From: Oreocharis arfaki | Taxonomy: Eukaryota; Chordata; Aves; Passeriformes; Paramythiidae | Direction: 5' to 3' | Length of the DNA stretch: 64,000 nt | Assembly (NCBI GenBank): GCA_013398015.1 | Contig: VZRR01012716.1 | Coordinates: 62,001-126,000, forward strand | Notes under the pieces: model-generated | Told to the model about the DNA's origin: nothing | The model's database searches: none | Seen by the model: the letters and a program-made list of their open reading frames with translations, nothing else | In this document: piece after piece, positions 14,101-25,059 of the stretch | How the letters are laid out: each line of letters opens with the position of its first letter | How positions within the stretch are numbered: position 1 is the first letter of the stretch | Program-made: the position numbers and the translations under genes

Positions 14101-15709
14101 GCTCTGCTTGAGTGTGTAGAAAAGGAAAAGACAGCTGTTGTGCTGTCCTCAGCTAAATGAAACCTGATTGCTGGGTTGGTTGCCCTTCTCCAGTTATTAG
14201 AATGACCATCTGGGAAGTCAGTAACAATTAGTCATTGTTTGGCCAGATAGTGCCAGGAATCAGCTGCCTACATGGACTTGTAAATAAGCTGGGGCTTGGC
14301 GCAAAATGAAAGGGGAATTTATTTCCATGATAGAATGTGTGTCTCTGAACACGAGGGAATAATTTTATACCCTAAGGTAAGAATCCACGAAGAACTGTAG
14401 CTTTTAAATATGAGCCTTCTTCCTGTGATTCCTTTTTCCCCTTTCTTATCAAAATAACCATTCTCATCCCACACCTTCTTGTAACGGCCAAAGGCCCCGA
14501 CTTTCCCGTGACCCAAGGGTGTCCCTGCTCCGTCAGAGACAGGGAGCAGAGGAGGGTTCTTGTCCTGTGAGCCTCATGCACGGCTCTTACACACCAGCAC
14601 ACATCAGAGCTGGGAAGCAGGAGCCAGAGCAGGTGGAAGAGCAACAAACAGAAAGAAATGTCAGATCTATGGCTACCTGGATCTATTGCTTCTAGCCATC
14701 CTCTGCCTGGCAGGGAAAGCCAATGGCACTTTCTGGAGCACACTCGTGTGTGGATGTGAGGAGTGTGTCAGGACGAGGTTCCCAAGACCCCTTTCCCTGC
14801 AAACGTCACTGTTTCAGCTTCATGCAGGGAGGGATGCTGGCCCTTTCCCTGCCTGCATGTAACAGAACACTTACCCCAAACCAACCCTCCGACCCTGCTG
14901 GAGAGCTGTGCTCTGCCAGCCAACACCAGCCTGTTCCACACAGGTACAGAATGCCAAAGAATTCTGTACTCATCTCAAATAAAACTGATTGTTTTGCTAA
15001 TGAGATAAATTAACAAATATGAAAGGCTTCCTCACAGGAACAAATTGCTGTGCAGCCATCTGCAGTGCTGTGGCCTGTGCTGTTTGCTCTAGATGTTAAA
15101 GTCAATTAAAAACCAAAAGGGAAATGTGCTTTAAGGATGGGCTGCTGTTTTTAATCCTTTTAAATACTATTGATTTCTATTTTATTCCTTTTCATTTCTT
15201 TTTGGACTTGAAGTGGCTTTACATTGATTTTGCTTGTTATCTTGTTTCAAGTAGCCTTTTATGCTGTTTCTTCATGCAATTTTTGTTGCTTACCTTTCAG
15301 TTGTGTGTGTACACAAATCACAAAGGTTTTTTTTCAGTTCTGTTACACTTCTTCCCCCCTTTCTTTTCTTTTATCAATGTGTTATAATTGTTCTGCCCTA
15401 CCCATTTTATCTTCATTTTAATGTCTCTCTCCTGTGCCCTGTAAATTACAAGCTTTTGGTAATATCTTGTTATGATTTGTTTCTTAGTTTTTTTGGGGGC
15501 TTTTCTCTTTTTTTTTTTTTTCCAATAGAAATGCAGTTTTTGTTGGAATAGAAGTTTTTTATTACACATTATTGTCACAATTGTCAAACACAATATTCTA
15601 TACCTACAGTACCTAAATTTAAATACTCTAAATTATTCAGTTTTAAACTTAGAGGTGAGCATTCAAATTGGAGTTGAGTAATAAAATGTACCACCTGTGT
15701 AAATCAACG

Positions 15710-15728
15710 TGATCAATCAAATTGATCA
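15710..15728. repeat. short perfect inverted repeat
   Basis: TGATCAAT is followed by a 3-base spacer and ATTGATCA, giving 8-bp perfect arms. It lies in AT-rich DNA just upstream of the coding-like frame. Short palindromes of this size are expected by chance in AT-rich sequence. Confidence 0.6.
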
Positions 15729-15775
15729 ATCTCTACATGAGCATAGGTTTTGTGTGTACCCTGGTGAAGCTCTGA

Positions 15776-16051
15776 GAACCTCGGTGCGAGTACAAGGCCA
15801 TTGTTGATGACCTAAAAGTAGGAAAACTCGGTGATCAGGTGCACATTCAGGGCTTCCAGAATGACTTGCCTTGTTTGAATAGAATCAAGTGTATGAAGGG
15901 AGAGAATGAAATACAATTCAGATACGAAAAATATAAAGAAAGTGAAGCAACCAAAGTGTTCGTGGCAAAAAAAGCCCTTTCAGTCTATAAAGCAGGTTTC
16001 AAGGTTAGTCAAGTGTGCCAGTTCATTTATTCTAAAGCTCCTATTGCTTAG
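15776..16051 (+). other. coding-like open frame, unrecognised
   Basis: After a TGA at 15773-15775 the frame stays open to a TAG at 16049-16051, about 90 codons. The translation is rich in charged residues (KAIVDDLKVGKLGDQVHIQG near the start, later FRYEKYKESEATKVFVAKKA), unlike most chance frames in this window. A reasonable splice donor, AAG|GTTAGT, sits at 16003/16004 in the same frame. I see no convincing acceptor upstream: no pyrimidine tract precedes 15776-15791, and the frame before it is closed by the TGA. I do not recognise the protein. It could be a decayed exon or retrocopy, or a chance frame. Confidence 0.25.
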
Positions 16052-19000
16052 ATTTTAATAATCATTCTGCACTATGATACTTTATTGCTAATATGAAACA
16101 TATTGGAGAAAATGAATAGCTAATGGTATCACTTTTTAAGTGCTGTTGAATGCAGTCTTCAAAACGGAATTAAGCAGCCTGAACCTTATATAATTTTTCT
16201 CAATAGGCTGAGTGGTAGCAAGGAAAAGAAGAGTAGAGATTGAAATGTTTGTTGCCTTTCCCTAAAAATCAAGTGTTTCAGTATTCTAACCTCATTGATT
16301 AGAACCAGAAATGTAAGGCTGAGCCTTGCTGTGTCTGTACAAAGAGCAGAGGCTTGAGTGTAACACACAGATGGATTCTTTAGGGTGAAGGGAATTCTCG
16401 GGCTGCAGACAGCAGCCTTCCTTTGGTGCTGGCTCATCACATTTGCTCTCCCTGTCTGCCACAAGCTGAAGTTTGTGCTGCCAAAATCAGCACAATGAAG
16501 GTTAGTAAAGAAAGTTAGTTGCTCCAGTTCCATTGTCACAAATTGCTTCATTTTCCAGAAAAAAGGGTCATGATGGACTTTAAAAATAACAGATGAAATA
16601 CCAAAATAGGTGAGAACTTCAAAAACTGTCTCAAGGCACCTCAACTGTTCTCATACATTCCATCTCCAGTTCAGCTCCTGAATAAGTCAGCCTTTTATAC
16701 CCTTTCTTTGCCTCCTGTGGGTGATGGAAGAATCTGACTGCCTTAAAACCCTCAGCTAACCTGGAACTTCCAGCTCTGATGAAAATGGGACTCTGCAGCA
16801 AACAGCTCTCACCACCCCATCTCCTCCTCTGTGTCCCACCAGCTCTGGGTCTGCAGGGAAATAGGAGCAGCTCCCCAGGCAGGCATTGCCAAGAAGGAAC
16901 TGGCCCAGGACCTTGGCTCCTGCTTCCTCAGAATTTCTGAGGCCTTTAAAACACTCACACAGCAAACAGGTTGAAGAGAGGAGGGAAAAAGTGCTGCAAA
17001 ACAGCCAGAGACGTAAGGACTCTCCCAGAGCAGCCACTCGAGGGATTCCCATCCCACATCCCCTTCTTTGAGTTTGCAGGGATAGGCAGTGGGTGGGATG
17101 GCCACTCTTCTTTCCTGGCACACTGGAAATGAATTAAAAATCTGAAATTTTTGTGTGTACTCTTACTCAGGCCCAGACACAGCAGGCAAGGCACTGTCCC
17201 TTTGTGAGCGCAGCCTCCTCGAGGAAAGCACATTCCAGGCTCAGGAAGGGGAATTTCAGTGAGGAGGTTTTCTGTGCCAATGCTCTAATGAACCCAACCT
17301 GCTGCAGTGCCTGGTGGCTGTGGGTGGCTGTCCCTGCTCCTCACCTCCTGCCTCCCTGATGGGGAAGGGAGTGACGAGCAGAAGGTGGCTCTGTGGGATC
17401 TGGCTGTACGGAGAGGCAGGGAAGCATCCGAGGAGGGAAGAGTGTGGCCCTTCAAGTTTGGTGTCAGGACATTGGGGTATTGCCTCAGCAGTTTACAACT
17501 CGCTGCAACACATTGTGCTGCTGTCTGAACACAATGCCTCATTTTTCTTGGCAAAATTAAATTATTCATTGAGGGAGTGGGAATTTCGAATCATTTTTTT
17601 CCCCTTTCTGTTAAAATGCTATTTTTAAAGGGAGTTATATCTACTTAAAAGCCTTTCTGAAACCACTGGCAATGCTCCGTGCTACAAAGTGAGATAATTC
17701 CTTCAAAACCAAACCCCAGCAGCAAAGGATAAAGCAGTGAAAGGTGGTACATGATGTGCATACACGTGTGCTGTGTCATTGCAAGTGCCTACAAAGGGCT
17801 CCTTTATCTTTTCTCTTGCTCAGCAATCCCGTTGGGCTGCAGAATAACAGCAATCAAGACACTTGTCCGGGGCAGATTCCCTGTTTGTTGGCTTGCTTTT
17901 CTCTCAAATTCTTTAAGTGCACAAAGCCCTCTACGGTACTTGACGTGATCAGAAGTTGGTTTCAGGAGTGCGTCTCTCACAGTAAATAATCTCACTAAAG
18001 CACTGGAGGAAGCTGCTGCCAATTCCCTTTTTTTTCTAGCTGCCTGTTGGCCACATCTGCTCCTCCTGGATGAGCCCAGAAATCAAGGTGTGAATTGCAG
18101 TGGGAGGCAGAGCACTGCCTCTCGGTGGCCCAGCAAAACAGGAGGCAGCTTTTCATCTTCAGATTTAGCTCTTGCTATTAACGAGCTCACAGGCCGAGGT
18201 ATATAAATTACACGGAGCAAACTGCTGGGAACAGACCTTTTTTTAAACCTTTCTAATGTTTAGTCATGCTGAAATGACTAAGTTTTAAAAAGCATTGAAC
18301 TTACAGTCTTTTGACCAGGTCAAAAAAAAAAAAAAAAATCTGGAAGAATGACCAGCTTGGTCTCCTGACCATTAATTTGCTGGCAGAACAGAAAATAGTA
18401 GGTGTTGAATCAGTTTGAAAGGCCAGCCCAGACTCCTGACGAGTAATTTAATAGTCTGTGTCGAGGTGGTTCTTGGTTGTCAAAGAAGTAGATTTTTCTT
18501 GGGCAACTTAGATGTCTCTGTGAATCAAATCTCAGTGATGTCAGGAGAAGGAGCTCTCCAGTGCAATGTTCCTGTAAGAACAATGCAAAAAGGTGACTTT
18601 TCTTTTTTTGGAAGAAAAAAAAAGTCTTTTGCATAGGAAACTTGGTGGTTTTTTAGTCCCTATTATTTCTGGCTTTTATGTGCCAGAGTATTCCTGATGT
18701 TTCTTTCTTTGTTCTTCTCTCTCCTTAACGGTGCCCCCGGACAAAGAAAAGTATATGTACAACACCTGCAATCATACTGTGAAATAGAAATTATTCTCAT
18801 TAATCTGTGAACATTTTCCCCTTAAATTTAATTCAAGGGATCCAGAGAAGCAGCTTTTGTAAAAATAGGCTGCAGGAACATTTCCTGTGAGCGAGGGAGC
18901 AGGGCCACAGCGTGGGTTAGCCTGACCTTGTTGGCTCGAGGCCGCTGTTCTCCCTAAATGCTTCTTTTTGTCATCCTTCTTCAAAGAGCCAAGAGGAAAC

Positions 19001-22000
19001 CTTGTCTTGTTTGAAGCCAGTGGCAAAACCGCCGCTGACTCGAGTAACATGCAGCTTTCACCCTTGGAACGTGCCAGCCCTTCGAGAGCGTCTGGAGCAG
19101 CTGCAAACACAGAGATGCAGCTTTCCCGAAATGCAGAACAAGAAGCCATCCAGCCATCTGGAAAAATCCCTACAGCTTCTTCTGAAGTTTATCTAAAAAT
19201 GATACCATGCCCGCTGTAAGGTTCAATTCCTCTGCATCTGTTAAAATTGCTTTGCATGAAACTGTAGCTCTCAGGTACCATGGCAACCATGTTTTCTAAT
19301 CTGATTTTGAATTTTTTACGGTGCAATGCATAAAATATTTGGTACCTTTTCTAGCTTTTGATTTATAAGTGGGAGTAAAGATAGGGACAGCAATTTAAAA
19401 GGCATACGAGTCTGCACGGTTAAATGCTTGCTTTTTTTTTTGGATGATATGTAGAAAATGGTTTCTTATTTTATTATGAAAAGTAAATATTGATTGGCTG
19501 ATTACAGATGTCTAGATTATAGCTGGCATTTGAGGTCTTAATAGCAAGCAGTATTTCTAGGCACTATGTGGGACATTTTCCACTGAGCTCATGTAGATTG
19601 TAGAAAATGCAGTTTCCTGTATTTCCCCATGTAGAGTAGATATCTAAATATCTGACAGATTCTGCCTCTTACTGAATATATTTAGTGTGGAGATTACTGG
19701 TTTAAGAATGATTCTGAAAGACCTGCTAAAATGCATAGAAATTGCTCTTTTCCCGAGAAAGCTCAAGATAACACTTAGATTTTAGCCTCGTATTGTACTA
19801 TGCTCTTAATATAATCTCTCAGTCATTATGTTGCCAGAAACATTCTAAGAAGAAAATCCCATTGTGCTTAAACGCCTGTACGTGGGAAATGTGTCGTGGT
19901 CAGTGTGAAGCCTCTGTTATCAATTGAATTAAGCTGGCACAGAGCACATTCTGCAATTCAGATGTGCAAGAATGTCCCTGAAAGATGTCAAGCTCAATTC
20001 ATCTCAACATTTGACCCGCTGCCCGTTGCACCTCCCTGCCATGGAATCACAGCCTGAGCTAATACACAAACTTTGAATTTGGCTTCAGTTGAGTTTTATA
20101 ATTGGAGAAATTGTGGGTTTTAGGTGGAGGGAGGACACAAAGGAACTTTTTGCATGAAAAGAAAAAAAAGACCAGAAATATTTGGGCAGTGTTGTAATAC
20201 ATCAATTAACTTTTTAACTAGGTAGCATGACTTGCTGTTTTGACCGAATAGCCTTCCTGTGAACCCCATTCCAGGCTCTGCACCACACCTGATACCTTAA
20301 TAAAAGTACAGGCAGCATCCCAAAGAGATAAGAGGAAAGTGAGCTTCCTGTTTCAAAGATCAGTGGGCAAGAAGCCCTGGAACAGCAAGAGAAACTGGAG
20401 CAAACTCCATTGTGGATATTCCAAACAGGCTCTGTGTATGCAGGAACCTCATTAACAGGGGAACAATTGGAGGTGATCCTTGATCTCAGCCCTTTCTGGA
20501 GGAGCAGCTTCTGATCAGTTTAGGAAAGCGGGGGGTGCACGTGTGTGTTGGCAAGGATCACTTCTGTTTCTGATGAATTAGATTTTCATTGGCTTTGTGT
20601 GTGCAAAGGCACTTGGCAGAAGACAGAAATGTGTGAGGTTTGCTGTAGAATGTGTAGACGACACAGAAGATGAGTAAAATCTCTGGGGTCTCTGTGTATA
20701 TCTGGTTCTTGTGTGGTTTATAAACATTTTAGCCATATCCCTTCATCTCTCTCTTTTTCTACCTTCCATTTTGAAAGTAGTAAATTGTCGTTCTTGAAAG
20801 TGGGCTGGTCTAAGCTACAATGTTGATAAAAGTAATTTGTTTCTGTTTTTTTCAGCTGGCACGTTGCCTTGTGCAAAGTCACTTTGGGTTGTGTCGCTCC
20901 TGGTGAGTTGTATCATAGAATAAAGCAAGACTGATGCAGCCTGACATCACATGCCACAATGTGATTTTTCAGCTGTAATTCTGAGCTAATCTGTTTTTCT
21001 CTAAGCTGTAAATTCCTAAAACTTGAGCTTTCTGGGAAGAGAGAAGCATCTTTAAATGAATTTCAGTCATTAAAAGTCAGTTTAATAAAGAAGAAAATAA
21101 AGCTGTTTTTCCCACTAGTTTTCTTAGTTTCATATTTTATTTTCCATTCTAGTTACACATCTGCAAACCACGAGTAAATACACTGCAGCCAATGGTTTAC
21201 AACTGTTAAAGCTGAGCAGCTGATGCTAAGTGCAAGTCCTCAGAAGGAAACAGTGGAATCCAAATTGAGCTACAAAGAATCCCAGCTTTGCAGAAATCTC
21301 AAAGTATTTCCTTAAAGAAAATGGAGGCCTAAGCTGTCCACAGAATACTGAGAAACGAGGTGTAAACTGATTTTCTTTAAGAGAGGTCTTTACATGAATG
21401 TCAGAAAAAGCTGATGGCGAAATTCCTCAGCTCCTAAATACTGTAGCAAAATGAAATTACTTCACCAATTAAATGTTGTCCTCCATTCCAAAAAATAACA
21501 ATATTGCTAAAAATCTTTGTTCAGAGAGAAATTATAAGAATAGAATCTGTGTAGTTACCACAAACTCTTTTATTTACTGTTTTATCAACTTAGTGCATAT
21601 GTGTTTGTCCAGAAATGAGGAGCTACCCCAACAGAAAATCCTGGAATAGTTTGTGGAGGGATTTCAGGGATAAAAAAAAAAAAATTAAGACCTTTTCAAC
21701 TGTCTAAAGAGCTAGGTCACAAATAGGGCATTGTAGGACAATATTCTTCCCATCAAAGTAACAAGAAACAAGGAAAGCTCTGTACCAATTTATATTTTTC
21801 GGTTATAATATATTCTGTGTCTGTGGTTCGTGTGTGAAAAGGATACGTGGCCTTGACTTTCTATTTCCATTTTTTTATACTGATATAACTCAGAAAACTT
21901 GCCTCTGAAATCATGGCATATCAGATGATTGAGTAAATAAATTCCAGAAAATATTTATTGACAATTTTGTTGTGTTGTTTATATAAATAGATGCATTTCC

Positions 22001-24309
22001 TCGTAGCTGTGGCTGTTTTCCTCCAGAGCTCAGTGTGCTAATCAACGTGATTTTCAGTTTTGAAACTTCCATAAAACTTCAAAACTTGAAGAAAAATCAA
22101 AACATTGCCAAGGAATAGGAGAAAAGGAATTTTTATCCCAGCCAAATGTAAGCACTGTGATTATTTTGAGTGTTGGCATAAGTAAACAACAACAAAAATC
22201 TTCATTATTCCCCTTTCTGCTCGAGAAGGATTAAAGTCCATAGTAGGATGTGCTTTAAAAGCTACTTTCATGCATTTTAATCCAACAAAATAGGTTATCA
22301 CATTAGAAATGGGCTGACAAAGGCTTACAAGGACAAATGTCTTGTGTCTCCTGCATCTTCTCTTGGCAGTGACTGCTGGAGCTGCCAGGAGAAAATGGAT
22401 TGAGAGGAGTGAGGAAAAGGAAAAGTGTGCAAAGATGGCTCATTTATTGCTTCACACAGCTGTTCTAGGCTGCTCTTTCTGATTCCAGGTGATTTCAAAA
22501 TACATCAAATGTGTATGGTTTGATGATTAGAAAACTCAGAATAATTGCCATGGTGAAATTCTCATGGTGGTATGAAGTTAGAGGCTGCTAGAGTAGATAT
22601 AATTTTAAAAGAAGGCAACCCAACCCTTCCATGTTTGTCTAGATATAACCTCATATATCTAAAAACATCACATTTGATACTGCTGCACATTTACTTCAGG
22701 TTTAATGGTCAAAAATGTTGATGCTGCTCTACAAAAAATAGTGGCATGTATGAGCAATCTAATAACAAAGAGCAAGCTGTGGTATGAGAATCTGTGTGTA
22801 GGGATTTCTTAGGGGAAAACCCAGATTTCAGGGGATTTTATAAAGGTCACAGTAGAAGTCTGTACTTATGGGTCATTAGAGAGATAAAGCATGTTCCATT
22901 AATATAAAAATAGAATTTGTTTGCAGTCAAAATAACTATTATGGGTTTATATATATGTAAGACTCTGGGAGAAGCCTTGAAAACGGCAGATCTGTCTTTT
23001 GATGTGGTAAAGGATCCTTTCCCTCAATTCTCTTTTGTCTCTCACCCAGTGGCAGTTCCTGCTGTAACCACGAGCTTTTTGTAACGTGTAACCACGTGAA
23101 ATTTTGACGACTCCATGCCTGATGTTCTTCTGGAGTCAGATTAAAAGATTTTTTAATCCTGAGCCGCAGTTGATGCAGCATCCACCTCTGTTAGTAACGC
23201 CTCGTGCTGCCCCACGGGTGTGAGCACACTGAAATTTCCCATTCAGGTTGGATGCTCAGTCTCCCTCCCCTGTAGATATCACAACAGCAGGTCTGGTGAG
23301 AGCAGCTGAGCACATACTTTGCTTTATGGCTTACCTGGAAAGAACCTGCTTGCAGCTCAATCTGGGGGATTATTAGCTCAGCCTATACCAGCTTCATTTT
23401 TTTGCTTCAACAGCTCCACAGTTCAATCTCTGGTATGTCAGCAAATATATGACAGCTGTCACAAATATGCCAGGTTTAAGATAACATACCTATTTTCAGA
23501 TCTGCTAACAGTCAGGTGCTGGAATTTGAAGTAGTTCAGATTTCTAGTAAAGCAGATAACGTGTCTGAAATTATTTGCATTTCCCCCCAAAACTGCAGAT
23601 CTTATGTTGGAAAAATCCCCTGAATTCAGTTTATTGGAGTGTGACCACTTGAGTCCCTCTTTATAAGCAAAGCTTTCTCTTTGCCCTGTATTTCCACTCC
23701 AAAGATCACTAAAATTGCTGCTTCAAATACACCCTCCAGGAAATCAATAACAAATTAAGTTAGACTCAGTGAGATTTGTTGATGTAACTGAGTGAGGCTG
23801 CCAAAAATCTCCAAGAATAAGTCATTGATATCAGGATGGGAGCAGATCTATCCTGGGGGTGTCCAGGCTGCTTTGATACCTTCTCTTACATCATCAGGTC
23901 CTGTGAGAGCTGCCTCAGCCTTGGGTCCCTGTGATGCTCCGTGGCTGTACCTGCTTCTGTTTAAAGAGATTCAGGTCGAGCATGTGAGGTACCACGCGAG
24001 AATATTTTCATCTTGTGCTTTAAATAGTTCCAACTACATCTGGAGAATTCTTTCATGCTTGGCTCGGTTGTTATGGATCAGATTACAAAATATTTCCTTT
24101 CTTTTTGCTGGATGGTCCCTGTGGCTGTTGGGGGCCTGCAGGTTGTTAGAAGTTGGAGAGGTAATAGGTGCACGCACCAGAAAATCATTGAATATTTGCA
24201 CACTGAGTTGATATCCTCAGCAGAGAAACCAAGGACCAAATTGACAGGGAAAAAAAAAAAAAAAAGATGTTTTCAGGAGGCCATTCAGAGCAATGAAAAA
24301 ATCGGGCAG
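16052..24309. other. non-coding stretch
   Basis: No supportable exon. It contains an uninterrupted 17-A tract at 18322-18338, shorter A tracts near 21673 and 24250, and T-rich patches. The minus-strand frame of 152 codons at 16186-16644 is rich in Leu, Phe, Ser and Cys with no domain, typical of a chance frame. The frames at 23792-24211 are similar. Confidence 0.55.
18322..18338. repeat. poly(A) tract
   Basis: Seventeen consecutive A bases. No retroposed body is visible immediately upstream, so I read it as a homopolymer rather than the tail of a recognisable retrocopy. Confidence 0.9.
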
Positions 24310-24625
24310 NNNNNNNNNNNNNNNNNNNNNNNNNNNNNNNNNNNNNNNNNNNNNNNNNNNNNNNNNNNNNNNNNNNNNNNNNNNNNNNNNNNNNNNNNNN
24401 NNNNNNNNNNNNNNNNNNNNNNNNNNNNNNNNNNNNNNNNNNNNNNNNNNNNNNNNNNNNNNNNNNNNNNNNNNNNNNNNNNNNNNNNNNNNNNNNNNNN
24501 NNNNNNNNNNNNNNNNNNNNNNNNNNNNNNNNNNNNNNNNNNNNNNNNNNNNNNNNNNNNNNNNNNNNNNNNNNNNNNNNNNNNNNNNNNNNNNNNNNNN
24601 NNNNNNNNNNNNNNNNNNNNNNNNN
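24310..24625. other. assembly gap of 316 N
   Basis: Unresolved bases. The left flank is ordinary AT-rich sequence ending in ATCGGGCAG. The right flank is GC-richer (CCCCGGCTCCTGCTGG) and runs into a degenerate minisatellite unit. By analogy with the CpG-rich block and minisatellite at 56.6-57.3 kb, the gap may hide GC-rich or tandemly repeated sequence. All frames crossing it are artefacts of the N run. Confidence 0.97.
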
Positions 24626-24649
24626 CCCCGGCTCCTGCTGGCCACGGGA

Positions 24650-24757
24650 AGCCATAAAAATATGGATTTTTCCTTTTCGGTCAGTTCCATCCGGGATCCA
24701 GGCTGGGGGAAAATTTGGATTAGATTTTTTCCTGGAGTACGGAATGGGGCAAAACCC
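24650..24757 (+). repeat. degenerate 40-bp minisatellite, one to two units
   Basis: The segment GGATTAGATTTTTTCCTGGA followed by GTACGGAATGGGGCAAAACC matches the unit of the array at 56981-57290 (consensus around ACTGGATTTTTCCnGAGTAC then GGAATGGGGGAAAACCC). A further degraded piece (ATATGGATTTTTCC ... GGGGGAAAATTTGG) precedes it. More units may lie in the gap to the left. The array runs directly into the FAM217B-like exon, as an intronic repeat would. Confidence 0.7.
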
Positions 24758-24759
24758 AG

Positions 24760-25059
24760 AGTGAAGATGACAGTGCCAGTGACCTCTCTGACTCAGAAAG
24801 GATTCCCATTCCCCCCTCTCCCTGCACACCACCAGAACTCATCCTCAGGGCTGAAGAAATCGACCCGCTTTGTTTGGAACACGTCCCTGAAACGGGATTT
24901 AAAGAATCCGAATATTACTACCCCGACTTCCTCCCACCCCCCTTCAACTCGTGGGACCTGAAGCAGCTGGCCATCTTTGTCCACGTGGAAGGGAAGATGG
25001 ATTTCTGCCCCAGGCCCACGGGCTCCCTGGAGAAATACATCGAGCACCTGGTGCAGCTC
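24760..25059 (+). pseudogene. FAM217B-like exon fragment, truncated
   Basis: In the frame AGT GAA GAT GAC the translation gives EDDSASDLSDSERIPIPPSP, then LRAEEIDPLCLEH, ESEYYYPDFLPPPFNSWDLK, QLAIFVHVEG and LEKYIEHLVQL. This matches the conserved FAM217 domain as I know it from human FAM217B (DSASDLSDSERIPIPPSP, LRAEEIDP, EYYYPNFLPSPFSSWDL, GKYIDRLIQLEWLQ). The family has no established biochemical role that I can cite. The fragment could start at a splice acceptor (AAACCCAG|AGTGAAG). It ends just after the codons for VQL, where the family continues EWLQ; here unrelated sequence follows to a TGA at 25132-25134. No GT donor sits at the break, so I read it as a truncated partial copy rather than an intact exon. 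The frame has no internal stop, so the copy is young or still constrained. Left flank: a minisatellite unit and a gap. Confidence 0.75.

Larger units (their letters stand above)
851..15737. other. long non-coding stretch, AT-rich with small repeats
   Basis: About 15 kb without a supportable exon. Open frames are short and mostly overlapping; the largest cluster (10370-11084, both strands) has no domain and looks like a locally GC-richer patch without stops. Small direct repeats at 4142-4171 and 8086-8125 and a low-complexity T-rich run near 15480-15525 are the only repeats noted. Some AT-rich blocks rich in TAAT motifs (for example 4690-4965) have the look of conserved non-coding elements, but conservation cannot be judged from one sequence. 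Confidence 0.55.

Noticed and set aside
16186..16644. 152-codon minus-strand frame
   Set aside because: High Leu, Phe, Ser and Cys content without domain or splice context is typical of a chance frame in AT-rich DNA.
19205..19240. GGTTCAATTCC resembling a tRNA T-arm/B box
   Set aside because: No matching acceptor stem, anticodon arm or A box lies in the preceding 80 bases.
24055..24961. Frames of 157-222 codons across the first gap
   Set aside because: Most of each frame is N bases, so their length is an artefact. Only the FAM217B-like part after the gap is real.
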